The notes below the pieces were generated by a model. That model was not told the origin of the DNA. It made no database searches and saw nothing but the letters and a program-made list of their open reading frames with translations. The translations under genes and the position numbers were made by a program. Shown in pieces: positions 33,874-42,702 of a stretch of DNA of 64,000 nt (the first letter of the stretch is position 1; each line of letters opens with the position of its first letter). The stretch is from Bacillus sp. UNC41MFS5 (lineage in GTDB: Bacteria > Bacillota > Bacilli > Bacillales_B > DSM-18226), in the NCBI RefSeq assembly GCF_000686805.1, contig NZ_JMLP01000010.1, positions 62,001-126,000 on the forward strand. Reading direction: 5' to 3'.

Positions 33874-35934
33874 TTATACCTTTTCGATTGCCACTGCACA
33901 TGCTTTGTATTCCGCCGTTCCTGAAATAGGGTCGTATTCATTTAATGTTAAAACATTCGTTGGTGTTTCACTCCAGTGAAAACTCATAAAGACTAAACCT
34001 GGTACCACCTGTTCTGTAACCTTAGCCTTCACCTCAAGCTCCCCTCTTCGTGAACGAACCCGGACCAATTCTCCATCAATAATTCCAAGGACGGCAGCAT
34101 CAGCAGGATGGATATCTAGAGTCTCTTCTGTTTGTTTCACCTTTACCCCAGAGGCATAATGACGAGTCTGAGAATGGGTATTATAAGATTCATAGCGACG
34201 GCCTGTTGTTAGTGTAAATGGATAGTCATGATCTGGTAACTCTAACGGAGCTGTGTAATCTACCGGAACAAATGGTGATTTTTTCATTGGTGCTTCTTGC
34301 TGATTGAACCTCTCATGCATGATAAAAGTTCCTGGATGATTTTCGTCAGGACATGGGTAGTGGATGCAGTACTCTTTTTCGAGCCGCTCGTAAGATATGC
34401 CGCCATACATCTCCCAAGCAAGTTTCCTCACTTCATCCCAAATTTCTTCACTATTGTTATAGGTCATAGGATAACCCATTATTGTCGATAATTCACAAAG
34501 GATTTCCCAATCCTCTTTCACATTGGGATGTGCCTCAATTGCTTTGCGGACTCTTTGAATTCTTCGATCTGTGTTGGTGTAGGTACCATCTACCTCTCCC
34601 CATGAACGCGCTGGTAAAACAACATCGGCCATTCTGGCTGTTTCGGTCATGAAAATGTCTTGAACAACTAACAAATCTAGTTTTTCCATCAATTTTTTCG
34701 TATGGTTCATATGCACATCGGCAAGTAGAGGGTTTTCACCAATAATATAAAGAGCCTTTAGTTCACCCATTTCTAAGCGGTCAAATGTACGAGTTTGTGT
34801 ATCGCCTGCCTGCGGGTTTAATTCGACTTTCCATTCCTTTTCATAACGGGCACGGAATTTTTCATTTGCTAAACTCATTGCTCCAGCTAATTGGTTAGGC
34901 AGGCATCCCATATCCCCTGCACCTTGGACATTGTTTTGTCCCCTTAGTGGCATAATTCCTGTTCCTGGTTTTCCAATATTTCCAGTTAATAATGCAAGGT
35001 TGGCGATATCAAATACATTATTAACGCCACAGTGATGCTCCGTAATACCAAGTGTATACGCAATCATTGAACAGCTTGCTGAAGCATACTCCCTAGCTGT
35101 AGCGACAATATCTTCTGCTTGCAAACCAGTAATGGTTGCAGCAAATTCAGGAGTATACGGTTCAACTTGTTTTTCAAGTTTCTCAAAGTCAACCGTAAAT
35201 TGCTTGATAAACTCAGGGTTATATAACCCTTCTTTCAGAATTATCCGAATGAAAGCATTAATCAGTGCAATATCTGAACCGACATTTATTTGCAAATGAC
35301 GATGAGCAACTTTCACCATATCAATTTTTCTTGGATCAATGACAATTATTTTCAGGCCGGCTTTTGCCGCCTTCTTGATTCGATTAGCGATAATTGGGTG
35401 TGCCTCTGTCGTATTCGAGCCCATCAGAAGCAGCACTTCTGCCCGCTCAAAATCTTCCAGAGTGTTTGTTGGGAAACCGCTTCCAAAAACAGTTGCCAGA
35501 CCGGCAACACTAGGAGCGTGTCAGGTTCGATTGCAGCCATCAATATTATTACTGTGAATGACCGTTCTCATGAATTTTTGTGTTATATAATTGGATTCAT
35601 TTGTACTCCGTGCACAAGCAAACATAGAAATTGCATTTGGTCCCCATGATGATTTGATGCTTGATAATTTAGTGGCAATGTATTGATAGGCTTCATCCCA
35701 CGTCGTTTCAACCAACTTACCAGCTTTACGAATTAATGGGGATGTTAATCTATTCTTAGCATGTACATATTCATAAGCAAATGCACCTTTTACACATGTT
35801 TGTCCTTTATTGACAGGTGCTGCCTTGTCACCACGGATTTTCATGATTCGGTTATCTTGAACTTCAAGGACCAGGCCACATCCCGTTCCACAATATCCGC
35901 AAATCGTTTTGACTAAATTAGATTCTCCCAACAT
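33874..35934 (-). CDS. fdhF: Selenocysteine-containing formate dehydrogenase, alpha subunit (FDH-H type)
   Basis: 686 residues when the in-frame TGA at 35523-35521 is read as selenocysteine (U138). The N-terminus holds four cysteines for a [4Fe-4S] cluster (12, 15, 19 and 47). The recoded site reads CNRT-U-HAPSVAGL, aligned with the active-site ARV-U-HGPSVAGL of E. coli FdhF (U140), and is followed by a SECIS-like hairpin. The rest carries the molybdopterin-dinucleotide domains, for example TLGITEHHCGVNNVFDIANL, MPLRGQNNVQGAGDMG and TTGRRYESYNTHSQTRH. GAGGAG sits 6 bases upstream of ATG 35934; a longer frame to 36012 lacks a site. Oxidises formate to CO2 at a Mo centre. Without recoding it would look like two truncated genes. 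Confidence 0.92.
35492..35523 (-). promoter_or_regulatory. SECIS element and selenocysteine codon in fdhF
   Basis: The TGA is at 35523-35521. Eighteen bases later comes a GGTCT loop (35502-35498) closed by the perfect stem GTTGCC/GGCAAC (35508-35492). From memory the E. coli fdhF SECIS also has GGTCU in its apical loop at the same distance after UGA. This loop is what SelB recognises. Confidence 0.88.
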
Positions 35935-36049
35935 GTTCACTCCTCTATAAAAACATTTGTAACTATATAATAATAATAATCTATTTATTTTAATTGTAGA
36001 TTCTTTTTTCACAATATATGTGTCTATTTTTTGAAAAATTGAGTAATAA

Positions 36050-36078
36050 AAAAACGAGAGAATCGTTCTCCCGTTTTT
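36050..36078 (-). terminator. Terminator of the sensor kinase gene
   Basis: AAAAACG.GAGAA/TTCTC.CGTTTTT with one mismatch; the arm overlaps the kinase stop codon. The minus-strand tail is TTTTTTTATTAC. Confidence 0.75.
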
Positions 36079-38233
36079 AAGCAGTTTTGGCAGGCAATAA
36101 GATATTAAAGGTGGTACCTTTATTTAGTTCGCTTTCCACAAAGACCTTCCCATTATGGCTTTCAATGATTTTGAAGCTCACCATCAATCCTAAGCCGTTT
36201 CCGTTCTTCTTAGTTGTGTAAAAGGGCTCGCCAAGTTTCTTTAATTTCTCCTTGGAAATGCCCACACCTGTATCTTGAATGGAAATTTGAACATTATTAT
36301 CGTGGATGATTGTTTTAACATGTAGTTCTCCTCCGTTTGGCATAGCTTCAATTCCATTTTTGATGAAATTTAAAAATACCTGTTTTAAACGGTTTTCATC
36401 ACATTCAATTTGAATAATCTCCTGATTGCAATCAAAAGTTAAACGGACATTTTTCTTTCTTGCTTCAAATTCAAGCAATGAGACAACATTCTTTATCACA
36501 GGAACCACATTCTTTTCTTCTAATTCAACTGCTTTTGGTTTTGCTAATACCATAAAGTCTTCAACAATAGTATTAACTCGTTCAATTTCATCGAGAATAA
36601 TGCTCAAAAACTCGATTCGCTCCGGGTCCTTTTCATCTAGCTGTAAAAATTCCGCGTACCCTTTCATTGAAGTGAGGGGATTACGAATTTCGTGAGCAAC
36701 ACCCGCAGCTAATTGACCAACTGCAGCCAATTTATCCTGCCGATGCAGGACTTCCTCTGTTTTCTTCCGTTCGGTTATGTCATTTCGGATGGCAAGATAT
36801 TGGTATGGCTTTCCTTGATCATTCGAAAAGGGAACGATCGTTGTGTCCACCCAATAATAGGTACCATCCTTTGCTTTATTTCTTATTTCACCCTTCCATA
36901 CTCTTCCAGAACCAATTGTCTTCCAAAGATCTTTGAAAAATTCTTTTGAATGGAAACCTGAATTTAAAATATTATGATCTCTGCCAAGTATTTCTTCCCG
37001 TTTGTATTTAGAAATCTCACAGAATTTTTCATTGACACTGGTGATAATTCCTTTTGCATCCGTAAATGCAACAATTGAGGATTGATCAAGAGCAAATTTA
37101 ATATCAATATTCTCTTTAATCGTTTCTTTCAGATGACCTTCAGCCCTTTTTCTGTCCGAAATATCTGAGCGAATCGCAATATATTGGACAGGCTTTCCTT
37201 TTTTATTCAAGAAAGGAACGATTGTAGTATCAACCCAATAAAAAGACCCATCTTTCGCTTTATTACGGATTTCACCGCGCCAAATCTTCCCTGATCGAAT
37301 CGTGGACCATAAATCCTTGAAGAATTCTTTAGAATGGTAACCAGAATTTAATATCCGGTGATTCTGACCGATAATCTCATCTTTTGTATACTTGGAAATC
37401 TCTTCGAACTTATCATTTACAAAGATTATATTTCCTTGAGGGTCTGTTATAGCAACAATGGTCGAGGCATCGAGAGCAGCTTTAATGTCCTTCAGGTTTG
37501 CATCGGATGTTACTAATTGTTTACTAATTAATGTACTAGATACAATTAGCCCTCCAATAATGAGAATAGTTAAGAATAATACCAAATAAATAAAAAAGGG
37601 ACTATCTGCACTTGACACATTCAGACTATCACTTAATGACGTGTTCAAAGCTCTCCTCAATATAAAATGACCTTCAATAATGGCTAAGGACATAATTATC
37701 GCACTAATTGGTTTTAACCAAACCTGGTTATTTCGAGTAAAACTTTTCGAAGAAGAAATAATCCATAAAGAAAAGAAAAATGAAGCAAAGATTAAAAGCC
37801 CTGAAAAAAGAAGCAATATTACGTGATATTTTATAACAACATTCATGGCATATAAACCGATTAGATGGATTGCAAATACGGCCATCGTTAGAAATAAACT
37901 TCCTAAGATTAAATGATAAAACGTCATTCGTTTTCCTAATAATGATAAGAAGGCCATTCCTGTAAATGCTATCCCGATGATTATTGACAAAATCGTAAGT
38001 GGAATATTATAACTGGCAAACCTGTTTGTATCTATGGAAATAAGTCCAATAAAATTCATGATCCAAATCCCGATACCAATTGAAAATGTGCCACCTAGGA
38101 ACAGATGCGGCTTATTTTTTTCTGTAGACTTTATTAAAGTAAACATATCTAATGCTGTATATGATGCCATGATGGTTAAACCAATGGCAATTATGATGAA
38201 ATACGGTTGAAAAGTTCCTATAACTGTATTCAT
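36077..38233 (-). CDS. Sensor histidine kinase with MHYT-like membrane domain and two PAS domains
   Basis: 718 residues. About seven N-terminal membrane helices (1-235) carry motifs like a degenerate MHYT sensor: GIWIMNFIGL and AVFAIHLIGLYAM, where the canonical Met-His pairs are partly lost. Two PAS domains follow (about 250-360 and 375-490) that are near duplicates (both contain HSKEFFKDLW and YWVDTTIVPF). The kinase core has His514 in GVAHEIRNPLTSMKGYAE and ATP boxes DTGVGIS and GNGLGLMVS, in the style of sporulation kinases KinB/KinE. No response regulator is adjacent, consistent with an orphan phosphorelay kinase. Signal unknown. Confidence 0.88.
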   Translation of the reverse strand: MNTVIGTFQPYFIIIAIGLTIMASYTALDMFTLIKSTEKNKPHLFLGGTFSIGIGIWIMNFIGLISIDTNRFASYNIPLTILSIIIGIAFTGMAFLSLLGKRMTFYHLILGSLFLTMAVFAIHLIGLYAMNVVIKYHVILLLFSGLLIFASFFFSLWIISSSKSFTRNNQVWLKPISAIIMSLAIIEGHFILRRALNTSLSDSLNVSSADSPFFIYLVLFLTILIIGGLIVSSTLISKQLVTSDANLKDIKAALDASTIVAITDPQGNIIFVNDKFEEISKYTKDEIIGQNHRILNSGYHSKEFFKDLWSTIRSGKIWRGEIRNKAKDGSFYWVDTTIVPFLNKKGKPVQYIAIRSDISDRKRAEGHLKETIKENIDIKFALDQSSIVAFTDAKGIITSVNEKFCEISKYKREEILGRDHNILNSGFHSKEFFKDLWKTIGSGRVWKGEIRNKAKDGTYYWVDTTIVPFSNDQGKPYQYLAIRNDITERKKTEEVLHRQDKLAAVGQLAAGVAHEIRNPLTSMKGYAEFLQLDEKDPERIEFLSIILDEIERVNTIVEDFMVLAKPKAVELEEKNVVPVIKNVVSLLEFEARKKNVRLTFDCNQEIIQIECDENRLKQVFLNFIKNGIEAMPNGGELHVKTIIHDNNVQISIQDTGVGISKEKLKKLGEPFYTTKKNGNGLGLMVSFKIIESHNGKVFVESELNKGTTFNILLPAKTA

Positions 38234-38526
38234 TTACCAGCATCCCCCCATATCTATTGCTTTTCTACTATGATTGTAATGGAAAGAGAATTGTTATGGA
38301 AGCATAAAATTCACATGAAACGTCAGTTTCCTATTATTTTAACCTCACATCACCAATCCATGAATGAGTAAATGGGTGAATGAACATTTATGTGATAAAA
38401 GACTTATATTTTTAAAAAAGTCTGATTTTTTTAAAAAAAGTCTACACATTTTAATTTATTTCGTCTATACTGTACTATAACAAGAACGATATTAATAAAC
38501 TGTATTAATAAAGGGGGAGTTTTATT

Positions 38527-38661
38527 ATGTTAATCAGTCCAGTTGAGTTTTTCCGTACTTTACCAAAGAAGCAATGTTCAGAATGTGGTCAGCACATGGA
38601 GGAACAAGCAGAAAGCTATTTTATGGAATGTGAAAAATGTTTAGCCAAAAAAGAAGAATAG
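38527..38661 (+). CDS. YhfH-family small zinc-ribbon-like protein
   Basis: 44 residues with two CxxC pairs, QCSECGQ and ECEKCLA, that could bind zinc. The layout FFRTLPKKQCSECG.. matches the Bacillus YhfH family of unknown function. AAAGGGGGAG lies upstream of the ATG and a strong terminator follows 4 bases after the stop. Confidence 0.8.
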   Translation: MLISPVEFFRTLPKKQCSECGQHMEEQAESYFMECEKCLAKKEE

Positions 38662-38665
38662 CTCG

Positions 38666-38694
38666 AAAAACTCTCCAATTTGGAGAGTTTTTTT
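38666..38694 (+). terminator. Terminator of the yhfH-like gene
   Basis: AAAAACTCTCC-aattt-GGAGAGTTTTTTT. Confidence 0.95.
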
Positions 38695-38809
38695 GTTATT
38701 TCAAATGTCATGTGAGGATTATTTAATTAATTTTTACCTTTTAGGTGAGATTTAGGAAGGCATAATCCCTTTTCATGATGCAAACCCTATACATAAGGAG
38801 TTGATATGC

Positions 38810-38983
38810 ATGGCTAAAAGGACTGATTTCCAGAGTTATCGAAATAGAAACACTATAAAAGAGACTGTTATCAATAATACGAAAACAGTTTCAGGGGATT
38901 CCGTAGATGAACTTAGAAATCTGGAAGAAGCAAACACCTTGATTAGCGGTGATGAAATTCAACAGCAAAATGAAAATCTATAA
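38810..38983 (+). CDS. Hypothetical 57-residue protein
   Basis: Begins MAKRTDFQSYRNRNTIKETV and ends QQQNENL. AAGGAG is 9 bases upstream of the ATG and a terminator follows 10 bases after the stop. Basic N-terminal half, acidic C-terminal half, no membrane segment. I do not recognise a family. Confidence 0.65.
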   Translation: MAKRTDFQSYRNRNTIKETVINNTKTVSGDSVDELRNLEEANTLISGDEIQQQNENL

Positions 38984-38993
38984 AGAGAGTAGA

Positions 38994-39023
38994 AAAGACT
39001 GTCAATCATTCATGACAGTCTTT
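38994..39023 (+). terminator. Bidirectional terminator
   Basis: AAAGACTGTCA/TGACAGTCTTT, an 11-bp perfect stem between convergent small genes. Confidence 0.85.
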
Positions 39024-39039
39024 AGTGAATAGTGATTTC

Positions 39040-39225
39040 TTAAATTTGCGGTAGTTCTCTCATTTCTTGAAGCATTTCATTGCCACACATTGGGCATAGT
39101 AAATCATCTGCAACGAAGTCCTTTCTCATCCACCCAATACAGGCTTCGGCTATGCATGAATAGATTTCAGTATTAACCAGGATCGTTTCAATTTCTTCTT
39201 CTTTAGCTCTTTTACCGTAAAAAAT
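39040..39225 (-). CDS. ydjO: YdjO-like cold-inducible protein, probable ATT start
   Basis: About 61 residues. Cysteines in YSCIAEACIGWMRKDF and LLCPMCGNEM form a zinc-ribbon-like set, as in B. subtilis YdjO. The only strong ribosome site, AGGAGG (39239-39234), is 8 bases before an ATT at 39225, giving an N-terminus (M/I)FYGKR that parallels YdjO MSYYNKR. The only in-frame upstream starter is a TTG at 39258 with no site, and AGGAGG would then lie inside the gene. ATT initiation is rare; a sequencing error at this base is possible. Confidence 0.7.
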   Translation of the reverse strand: MFYGKRAKEEEIETILVNTEIYSCIAEACIGWMRKDFVADDLLCPMCGNEMLQEMRELPQI

Positions 39226-39304
39226 GGGAACCGCCTCCTTTTTTATTAGTATGCACAAAAAAGTGGGTTTTCATTTCCAGAATTCTTTAGGAGTTGTTAA
39301 AAAG

Positions 39305-39442
39305 ATGATTAACCAAAAAGGATATACAAAAGTGGGAACGGACATTGACGAAGTGAAGCGGTTAAACAGCCAATCTGGATTGAGCTATAATGAAGTAAAG
39401 AGATTACTTGCGGAAAGATATCTTGCTAATAAAAAGGAATAG
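39305..39442 (+). CDS. Hypothetical 45-residue protein
   Basis: Starts MINQKGYTKVGTDIDEVKRL and ends AERYLANKKE. AGGAG is 11 bases upstream of the ATG; the frame is open further up to 39224 without a site. Basic, predicted helical, no cysteines. A bidirectional terminator follows. Family not recognised. Confidence 0.6.
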   Translation: MINQKGYTKVGTDIDEVKRLNSQSGLSYNEVKRLLAERYLANKKE

Positions 39443-39450
39443 AGAAAGAC

Positions 39451-39480
39451 AAAACCTCAAGCCAATGGGCATGAGGTTTT
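39451..39480 (+). terminator. Bidirectional terminator
   Basis: AAAACCTCA/TGAGGTTTT between the 45-codon gene and the convergent MutS2-like gene. Confidence 0.75.
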
Positions 39481-39488
39481 GATTTTTG

Positions 39489-41423
39489 TCAATGATTTTC
39501 TTCTTTATATTCAATTGTTATATTTTCCTGATGTCCTTTTGAGAGCAGTTTATCTTTTTTCCGGTTTTCTTTGGATTGAAAAATAATGTCGAAATCGTAA
39601 TCATCAGGATATAGTTCTTTTGCTGCGATATATAAAGAGATTCTTTTGTGGTTGATTGTTTGCTTTTCCCCTTTTATTTGCACAACAAAATTTCCGAGTG
39701 GGTCCGGACCTGTATAGATAATCCCAAACTCATTGGCAGGTGATATTTTTACATTGTCTCCCTGTTGGAAGAGAGGAGTTTTCACCTCTATTTTCGTTCT
39801 TTTCCTTACGTCCTTATATTTATTAATAATCACCTGTTTTTCCAATTCCTTTAGCTTCCAGGCATCTGTAACATCTGTGGAATATTGCTTTTCTTCTTTA
39901 TAAGTGATGGTATGAGCCCTTTCAAGAATTCTCGGATGCATTCCCAGTTTTAACGCGATGGCAAAGGCCTGACTCTCCCCTCCTTTTCCGATGTGTAAGC
40001 GGTAGGTCGGACTTAAAGTGGTTAGATCAAACTCCATTGATCCATTAATAAATCCAGGATGTGTTTCAGCAAAAACTTTAATTTCACTATAATGGGTTGT
40101 TGCCAGAATAGTTGCCCCTTTTTCATACAAGGTTTCTAAAATCGCTGTAGCGAGCCCCATTCCTTCGCCAGGGTCGGTGCCCGAACCTAATTCATCTAAT
40201 AAAACCAAGGTACGATGCTGGGTTTCTTTTAAAATTTCAATAATATTTACTATCCGTGAGCTAAATGTACTTAAATTTTCAGTTATACTTTGCCCATCCC
40301 CAATATCCACTAAAATTCGTTCAAATATATTGAAACTACTTTCTGGTGCTGCGGGAATATGAAGACCACATTGAACCATTAAGGTTAAGAGTCCCACAGT
40401 TTTAATCGTAACAGTTTTCCCGCCTGTATTTGGACCGGTAATGACTAATGCATGCTGTTCATTACTCAAGGTAAAGGAAAGAGGGACAGCTTTTTCCCCT
40501 AAAAGCGGGTGTTTGGCAGAAATTAAATTCAACTCCCCAGATTCGTTTATGCCTACCTTTGATCCATTAATCGAACGGCCATACTTTGCCTTTGCAAATA
40601 AAAAATCGTAATGAACCATTGTTTCAATCGCCATACGAATTTGCTGCTCCTTTTCTTCAACCAATCCCGTTAAATAATTTAAAACCCTTTGAACTTCGAC
40701 TTCTTCATCTCCGATTAACCAATTTAATTGATCTTGAAACATAGCAATCTCTTCAGGTTCCATAAATAGTGTTGAACCTGATGCAGAAGTATCTAAGACA
40801 ACTCCCTTTATTTTGTTACGATATTCTTTTTTAATAGGTATCACATAGCGTCCATTCCGCTGACTGACTACATTTTCTTGTAAATAATTTTTATATTTAT
40901 TGGACCGAATCAACTGAAGTGTTTTTTCTTTTAGCCTTTCCTCTTGAATCGCTATTTGTTTCCTCAATTTTAATAACTCTTTACTAGCATAATCATCAAC
41001 GCGGCCATTGCGGATACAGCGGATAATCTCACCCGCAAAATCCGGTAATTCATCAATTCCATCAACGTAGGAAGATACCCTTGGGGCATAATATACTTTA
41101 TCCTTCATATATCTGCGCATCTTTCCACAGCAGTCCAAAAAATCATAAAGCTTAGCCAACTGGTCAGCCCTAAGTGCAACTCCTTTATTCATATTATTTA
41201 ACAATGCATCCATCCCATCCAATCCATGAACAGGAACACTAGCACTCTTTTTTAAAATCTCTACAGCCTCAGACACCTCATCAAGCCATGCTTCAATTTG
41301 CTTCAAATTTGTCGATGGTGTCAGGCACTCAATTTTTTCCTTCCCTTCTTTCGTTAAGGCAAAACTTGCAATAGTATTTTTGATTTGCTGAAATTCCAAC
41401 GTATTAAAAGTATGTGAATTCAC
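39489..41423 (-). CDS. MutS2-like ATPase lacking the Smr nuclease domain
   Basis: 644 residues, against roughly 780 for MutS2. It has the core and clamp region (1-320), Walker A GPNTGGKT (330-337), Walker B LVLLDELGSGTDPGEG and the ATTHYSEIK block. After the ATPase comes a short linker and a KOW-like stretch (QGDNVKISPANEFGIIYT); the C-terminal Smr domain that cleaves DNA in MutS2 is missing. Full-length MutS2 also acts in ribosome-collision rescue, so this shorter paralogue may bind DNA junctions or ribosomes without cleavage. Monocistronic. The start ATG has GGAGG upstream. Confidence 0.88.
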   Translation of the reverse strand: MNSHTFNTLEFQQIKNTIASFALTKEGKEKIECLTPSTNLKQIEAWLDEVSEAVEILKKSASVPVHGLDGMDALLNNMNKGVALRADQLAKLYDFLDCCGKMRRYMKDKVYYAPRVSSYVDGIDELPDFAGEIIRCIRNGRVDDYASKELLKLRKQIAIQEERLKEKTLQLIRSNKYKNYLQENVVSQRNGRYVIPIKKEYRNKIKGVVLDTSASGSTLFMEPEEIAMFQDQLNWLIGDEEVEVQRVLNYLTGLVEEKEQQIRMAIETMVHYDFLFAKAKYGRSINGSKVGINESGELNLISAKHPLLGEKAVPLSFTLSNEQHALVITGPNTGGKTVTIKTVGLLTLMVQCGLHIPAAPESSFNIFERILVDIGDGQSITENLSTFSSRIVNIIEILKETQHRTLVLLDELGSGTDPGEGMGLATAILETLYEKGATILATTHYSEIKVFAETHPGFINGSMEFDLTTLSPTYRLHIGKGGESQAFAIALKLGMHPRILERAHTITYKEEKQYSTDVTDAWKLKELEKQVIINKYKDVRKRTKIEVKTPLFQQGDNVKISPANEFGIIYTGPDPLGNFVVQIKGEKQTINHKRISLYIAAKELYPDDYDFDIIFQSKENRKKDKLLSKGHQENITIEYKEENH

Positions 41424-41463
41424 TTTGTTAACCTCCTAAATAATTGACTATGTTAATGATTGT

Positions 41464-41618
41464 TGATTTGGCACTATGTTGATTGGAGCGGAAGGCGCGA
41501 AGACTCCTGCGGAAGTACGAGGCAGGGGAGACCCCGCAGGCGCTAAAAGCGCCGAGGAGGCTCACCGCAACGCCCGCGAACCGCTCGCGCCTGGAGCGGA
41601 AATCAACAGACTAGTTAA
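41464..41618 (+). repeat. GC-rich MITE-like repeat, copy C
   Basis: TGATTTGGCAC, then TGTTGATTGGAGCGGAA, a GC-rich core including ACTCCTGCGG, GGGGAGACCCCGCAGGCGC and GAGGAGGCTCACCG, then GGAGCGGAAATCAACAGA and TTAAAC. It aligns with the reverse complement of copy B along its length, with divergence in the core. The outer terminal repeat is less well kept than in copy B. Confidence 0.85.
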
Positions 41619-41633
41619 ACAGAAATAAAAATA

Positions 41634-41659
41634 GCCGCAATGAACAATGTCATTGCGGC
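41634..41659 (-). terminator. Terminator-like hairpin
   Basis: GCCGCAATGA-acaatg-TCATTGCGGC, 10-bp perfect stem with TATTTTTATTT on the minus strand. It may end leftward transcripts from lrgAB. Confidence 0.65.
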
Positions 41660-42024
41660 CACATGAAATAAACTCATACACTCATCTTTCATACAAAATA
41701 TTTACCCAAAATAAAAACTGTCTACACGGATGTACACAGCTACATTGGTAAAGATGTATGCTAATGATGCCCATTGTTCTTAACTCCATTCCTAAACATA
41801 CGTAAATAAGCCTTCATTCAAGAAAAAATTGAAAGAGGAACTAGGAATGAACATATCCAATTGATGGATTAGTTAAGAACGACACCTAACATAAAACATA
41901 CTCCTTTAAACACATAAGTTTTTAGAAAAATTTAACTTTTATTAATAATAAACTAATTGGCAGTACTTGTCAATTTAGTATTTGTTTCATTTATAGAATA
42001 TGCAAATAAAAATCCATTGTTCCT

Positions 42025-42702
42025 CTATAGTAAGAATGGAATGATGTAGGGAATGACAATCGATATTAACAATGCTGCGATGCCCATGGCGGCCCCAGCA
42101 ACAGCTCCCTGGATTTCCCCTTCTTTGACAGCTTCAGCCGTCCCAATGCCATGCGCGATTGTACCAATTGATAAACCACGTGCAAACGGGTGATCTATTT
42201 TAAATAGATTTAACAGCCCTGGCCCAAACATGGCGCCAATCATTCCAGTAAGTATCACAAAAGCAGCGATGAGAGAAACATTACCCTTTATTATCTTTCC
42301 AACCTCCGTTGCGACAGGAACTGTTACTGACTTAATCGTTAATGGCAGTAGTAACATTTTTGAGAGAAAGGAGCATTTAGCAATAATGAGGGCGGATAAA
42401 ATCGTTGTAAACGTCCCTATTAATATTCCTAAACAAGCCGCAGCCAAATATTGTGCAAATAAGGTCCGATTCTTATAAATCGGGACAGCTAACGCAACTG
42501 TTGCAGGTCCGAGAAGGTAAGTCATAATCTTTTTAGCAGGTGTATATTCATGATATGTAATATGTGAACCTACTAACAGGACAATAATAATTAATGTGCT
42601 TAAAAATACAGGACTGGTAAGGGGCGATGAATATCTTTGGCCAAATTTTCGTGAAAATATATAGACAGTAATGGTTAGAAAAATACTATACACTGTGGTC
42701 AT
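42025..42702 (-). CDS. lrgB: LrgB/CidB-family membrane protein
   Basis: 225 residues, six or seven helices. Conserved blocks SVTVPVATEVGKII and FARGLSIGTIAHGIGTAEA identify the LrgB family. Members act with LrgA/CidA in murein hydrolase control and in pyruvate or glycolate export. It overlaps the LrgA-like gene by 17 bases, indicating coupled translation. Confidence 0.9.
   Translation of the reverse strand: MTTVYSIFLTITVYIFSRKFGQRYSSPLTSPVFLSTLIIIVLLVGSHITYHEYTPAKKIMTYLLGPATVALAVPIYKNRTLFAQYLAAACLGILIGTFTTILSALIIAKCSFLSKMLLLPLTIKSVTVPVATEVGKIIKGNVSLIAAFVILTGMIGAMFGPGLLNLFKIDHPFARGLSIGTIAHGIGTAEAVKEGEIQGAVAGAAMGIAALLISIVIPYIIPFLL

Larger units (their letters stand above)
41424..42024. other. 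Intergenic region with repeat copy C and a hairpin, no gene seen
   Basis: About 600 bases. They hold GC-rich repeat copy C, a terminator-like hairpin at 41634-41659 and a widely spaced 10-base inverted repeat GTTCTTAACT (41776-41785)/AGTTAAGAAC (41871-41880). I find no credible ORF. Confidence 0.6.

Noticed and set aside
33430..33941. Long open frames on both strands across the GC-rich repeat (121 and 159 codons)
   Set aside because: They exist because the GC-rich core lacks stop codons. They have no ribosome sites and overlap the ends of narK and fdhF.
33874..36012. Formate dehydrogenase as two truncated genes or a frameshifted pseudogene
   Set aside because: The frame is unchanged across the TGA, the flanking residues fit the Sec active site, and a SECIS-like hairpin follows at the expected distance.
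41776..41880. Inverted repeat GTTCTTAACT/AGTTAAGAAC with an 85-base spacer as a small mobile element or ncRNA stem
   Set aside because: The arms are only 10 bases in an AT-rich region, with no extension, no terminator and no second copy in the window.
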